Positions 31,834 through 33,664 of a stretch of 33,664 bases of DNA are shown here, in pieces. The stretch's first letter is position 1; every line of letters begins with the position of its first letter. The stretch is from the NCBI GenBank assembly GCA_034435435.1, contig DAOTXN010000077.1, positions 1 to 33,664 of the forward strand, given 5' to 3'. This DNA comes from DAOTXN01 sp034435435 (lineage in GTDB: Bacteria; Chloroflexota; Anaerolineae; S140-20). The notes below the pieces were generated by a model. The model did no database searches, was not told the origin of the DNA, and worked only from the letters and a program-made list of their open reading frames with translations. The translations under genes were made by a program, and so were the position numbers.

Positions 31834-32493
31834 TCAAAGCAGCCCCCACCCCAAACTGGCCGCCAGCACCAGCGCCGCCAGAAACTCTATCGCAAAGCTC
31901 GGCGTGAGCGGATTCCGCGCCACCCGCCGGGCCACGGCCTGATACAGCCCCAACCCCACCACCGGGATGAGCAGCGGCAGGCCGCGCCAGGCCAGTGTGA
32001 GCACCAGCGCCGACGCGCCGATGAGAACCAGGCGCGGGGTGGGGGAGCGTCGCATCAGGCTGGGTGGGTCGAGCCACAGCGGCAGTGCAATCGAGAGCGC
32101 ATACGTCGCCATCAGATACACGCTGGCGATCCACCAAATCGGGTCCGCCGATGTCCCAGCCAGACTCGCGCCGTCACGTTCGATCAGCACGACGACCGCC
32201 GCAATCGTCAGCCCATGCACGGCCTGGTCAACCAGAAACGGGAGGATGGGCGGCAGCGACAGGCGCGGTTCCAGCCGAATCTTGGACCCATCGGCGGCGG
32301 CGTGGACGGCCAGGATCAGCAACATCCCCGGCCACCACGTCTCGATTTTTCCCCAAACCACCGGCAACATCGCCAGTCCCACCAATCCCACGTGCAGGGC
32401 CAGCCCGGCCGGTGTGCGCTTGCGCCGCACCAGCCAGCCGTTCTGCAACACAAAGTCTCCTACCAGATGCGCCAGAATCAGACGGTAAAACAT
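31834..32493 (-). CDS. DUF3307 family membrane protein
   Basis: This 219-residue polytopic protein matches DUF3307: HLVGDFVLQNGWL close to the start, HAAADGSKI about 60 residues later, and FLVDQAVHGLTIA. These conserved His/Asp pairs within membrane segments suggest a metal or ion site, but the family function is unknown. About six to seven hydrophobic segments are visible. The gene follows the Crp-family regulator by 12 nt, so both are probably on one transcript. Confidence 0.85.
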   Translation of the reverse strand: MFYRLILAHLVGDFVLQNGWLVRRKRTPAGLALHVGLVGLAMLPVVWGKIETWWPGMLLILAVHAAADGSKIRLEPRLSLPPILPFLVDQAVHGLTIAAVVVLIERDGASLAGTSADPIWWIASVYLMATYALSIALPLWLDPPSLMRRSPTPRLVLIGASALVLTLAWRGLPLLIPVVGLGLYQAVARRVARNPLTPSFAIEFLAALVLAASLGWGLL

Positions 32494-32505
32494 TTCCCCA
32501 CCTCC

Positions 32506-33198
32506 CTAAAACATCGACAGTTCTTGGAGTTTTGCCGGGTCGAGCACACGGATGCGCACCCGCTCTACGTCTACGACGCCCTGCTCGCGCAGGCGGCTGA
32601 GGGCGCGATTGGCGCTCTCGCGCGTGGTGCCGGCCAGACTGGCGATGGCTTCTTGTGACAGGTCCATGTCGATCAGCACGCCGCCGGCCTGCTCCACGCC
32701 GTAACGCTCGGCCAGCTCCCACAGCTTGCGGGCCACGCGCTGCGGCACGTTGAGCGACATCAGTTCTTCGGCGCTCTCGGTCGTGCGGCGCAGGCGCTGG
32801 CTCAGCGTCTCGATCACGTGGACTGCTGTGCTCGGGCTGCTCAACAGATGGCTGTGAAAGACCTGCCGGTGCAGCACCAATACCTCGGTCGGCTCCATCG
32901 CTTCGACGCTGGCCGAGCGCGGCTCGCCGCTGAGCAGCGCCATCTCGCCGAAAAAATCCCCCCGGTCGCAAAAGGCCACCGACAATTCGTGTCCCTCGGG
33001 ACTGAGCGTATAAATGCGCACCCGCCCCGAAACGACCACGAACAGACTGTCGCCCTCGTCGCCCTGGCGCAGGATGACCTGGCCCTTGTTATAGGTGCGC
33101 CGCTCTAGCGCGTGCGCCAGGGGCTGCAACTCGCCTTTGTACAAGTCGGAAAACAGGGGGATCCCCTTGAGCAGAGCCATTTTGTCTGTCACCTTCAT
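32506..33198 (-). CDS. Crp/Fnr-family transcription regulator
   Basis: The 230-residue regulator has an N-terminal cyclic-nucleotide-binding beta barrel (about 13-130), a dimer helix, and a C-terminal winged helix-turn-helix (about 150-225). The phosphate-binding cassette reads FGEMALLSGEPRSASV (Gly84, Glu85, Arg94, Ser95), close to that of cAMP-binding CRP. The recognition region is LSQEAIASLAGTTRESANRALSRLREQG. No FNR-type N-terminal cysteine cluster is present. The sequence is therefore consistent with control by cAMP, possibly made by the cyclase at 21649-25317, but that link is only inferred. It is the first gene of a two-gene transcript with DUF3307. Confidence 0.93.
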   Translation of the reverse strand: MKVTDKMALLKGIPLFSDLYKGELQPLAHALERRTYNKGQVILRQGDEGDSLFVVVSGRVRIYTLSPEGHELSVAFCDRGDFFGEMALLSGEPRSASVEAMEPTEVLVLHRQVFHSHLLSSPSTAVHVIETLSQRLRRTTESAEELMSLNVPQRVARKLWELAERYGVEQAGGVLIDMDLSQEAIASLAGTTRESANRALSRLREQGVVDVERVRIRVLDPAKLQELSMF

Positions 33199-33232
33199 CG
33201 TCCCGCAAGTTCCTTTCCCAAATTCTGACAGA

Positions 33233-33263
33233 AGTATAGCATAGCGCCGCTCTCGACGCTATG
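33233..33263 (-). promoter_or_regulatory. Extended -10 promoter and inverted repeat before the Crp-family gene
   Basis: On the minus strand TGC then TATACT (33233-33238, extended element to 33241) has a poor -35. A perfect 7-bp inverted repeat, CATAGCG at 33240-33246 and its mate at 33257-33263, spans the spacer and -35 position. This is where a regulator, perhaps the Crp-like protein itself, could bind. The sequence does not resemble the classic TGTGA-N6-TCACA site. Confidence 0.5.
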
Positions 33264-33277
33264 ACGGGCGTCACAGA

Positions 33278-33306
33278 TTGACCTGTAGTGCTCGCCGTGT
33301 TATGAT
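33278..33306 (+). promoter_or_regulatory. Promoter of the small CxxC protein gene
   Basis: TTGACC at 33278-33283, a 17-nt spacer and TATGAT at 33301-33306, with TGT extended element. It is divergent from the Crp-family promoter about 40 nt away, and lies 32 nt before ATG 33338. Confidence 0.7.
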
Positions 33307-33337
33307 AGCTTGAACACGATGAACAGAGAGGAGTGCA

Positions 33338-33655
33338 ATGGGTTTTCTAAAACGACTGTTCGGTGGAGGCGAGTCGCACGACCCTGACGCGATCTGGTTG
33401 TACGTGCGCTGCGGTTATTGCGGGCAAAAGATGAAAATTCGAGTGGACCGGCGCTATGACCTGCGCCGCGACTACGAGTCTGGCGGCTTCAAGCTGGATA
33501 AAGAGATGATGGACGGCACGTGTTTTAGCTTGATGATGGCGCGGGTGCGCTTTGACGCCGGTTTCAAGATCGTCGCGCAGGAGTTGGAGGGGGGGACCTT
33601 TCTCACCCGTGAGGAGTACGAGTCCGACGTGCGACGCGACGTGCGACGCACCTGA
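33338..33655 (+). CDS. Small hypothetical protein with one CxxC knuckle
   Basis: I do not recognise this 105-residue protein. It begins MGFLKRLFGGG, a short amphipathic or membrane-associating start seen in several small bacterial proteins. RCGYCGQKMKIRVDRRYDLRRDYESGGF then contains a CxxC that could be half of a zinc site. A third Cys is in DGTCFSLM, and the end is charged (TREEYESDVRRDVRRT). GAGGAG lies upstream of the ATG. It is transcribed away from the Crp-family regulator. Confidence 0.8.
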   Translation: MGFLKRLFGGGESHDPDAIWLYVRCGYCGQKMKIRVDRRYDLRRDYESGGFKLDKEMMDGTCFSLMMARVRFDAGFKIVAQELEGGTFLTREEYESDVRRDVRRT

Positions 33656-33664
33656 GAGGTGCGT

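Noticed and set aside
1..33664. tRNA, rRNA or transposase genes
   Set aside because: None was recognised on either strand by inspection; a covariance-model search would be decisive.

Overview
The window reads as a piece of a high-GC bacterial chromosome, most likely from the phylum Chloroflexota (Anaerolineae/Caldilineae-like). This is an inference from gene content: a CSLREA beta-helix surface protein, a cyclase/ATPase/TPR regulator, a GAF-PP2C phosphatase, WS/DGAT, heterodimeric ABC exporters, and many palindromic intergenic repeats. No rRNA, tRNA, CRISPR, phage or transposase gene was seen.

Layout. 1-3.8 kb (+): an M20 amidohydrolase, a PAS-UbiA prenyltransferase fusion and a membrane-anchored alpha/beta hydrolase. 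3.8-7.8 kb (-): a FtsX-type permease and its LolD/MacB-type ATPase, behind a perfect TTGACA-N17-TATAAT promoter. 8.0-9.0 kb (-): two tandem ComEA-like helix-hairpin-helix proteins. 9.2-11.0 kb (+): a vWA domain joined to a polytopic membrane domain. 11.2-13.0 kb (+): a DNA methyltransferase overlapping a probable PD-(D/E)XK nuclease, a candidate restriction-modification system. 13.1-15.3 kb (+): WS/DGAT with a C-terminal Cys/His knuckle, then a DUF3788 protein. 15.3-20.9 kb (+): a long leader and a 1737-residue secreted protein combining a beta-helix, a PPC-like domain split by 19 DAFSP repeats, a gingipain-like (C25) caspase-fold domain and Ig-like modules. 21.0-21.5 kb (-): a BrnT toxin with a CopG antitoxin. 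21.6-25.3 kb (-): a soluble-adenylyl-cyclase-like regulator. 25.5-29.2 kb (+): both halves of a heterodimeric ABC exporter. 29.3-31.8 kb (+): an AbrB/VapC toxin-antitoxin pair followed by a GAF-GAF-PP2C phosphatase. 31.8-33.2 kb (-): a DUF3307 membrane protein and a Crp/Fnr regulator. 33.3-33.7 kb (+): a small CxxC protein.

How the genes fit together. Signalling is well represented: a cyclase, a Crp-family regulator whose phosphate-binding cassette looks competent for cNMP, a RsbU-like phosphatase and a PAS-bearing enzyme. Defence and conflict genes (one candidate R-M pair, two toxin-antitoxin pairs) are scattered between transport and surface genes. Promoters fall into two classes: a good -35 box, or a weak -35 with an extended -10 (TGnTATAMT). 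At least four kinds of palindromic intergenic element are present, two of them inside transporter operons. The least ordinary items are the PAS-UbiA fusion, the DAFSP-interrupted C25 protein, the R-M pair with an HPPY methyltransferase, and the vWA-membrane fusion.
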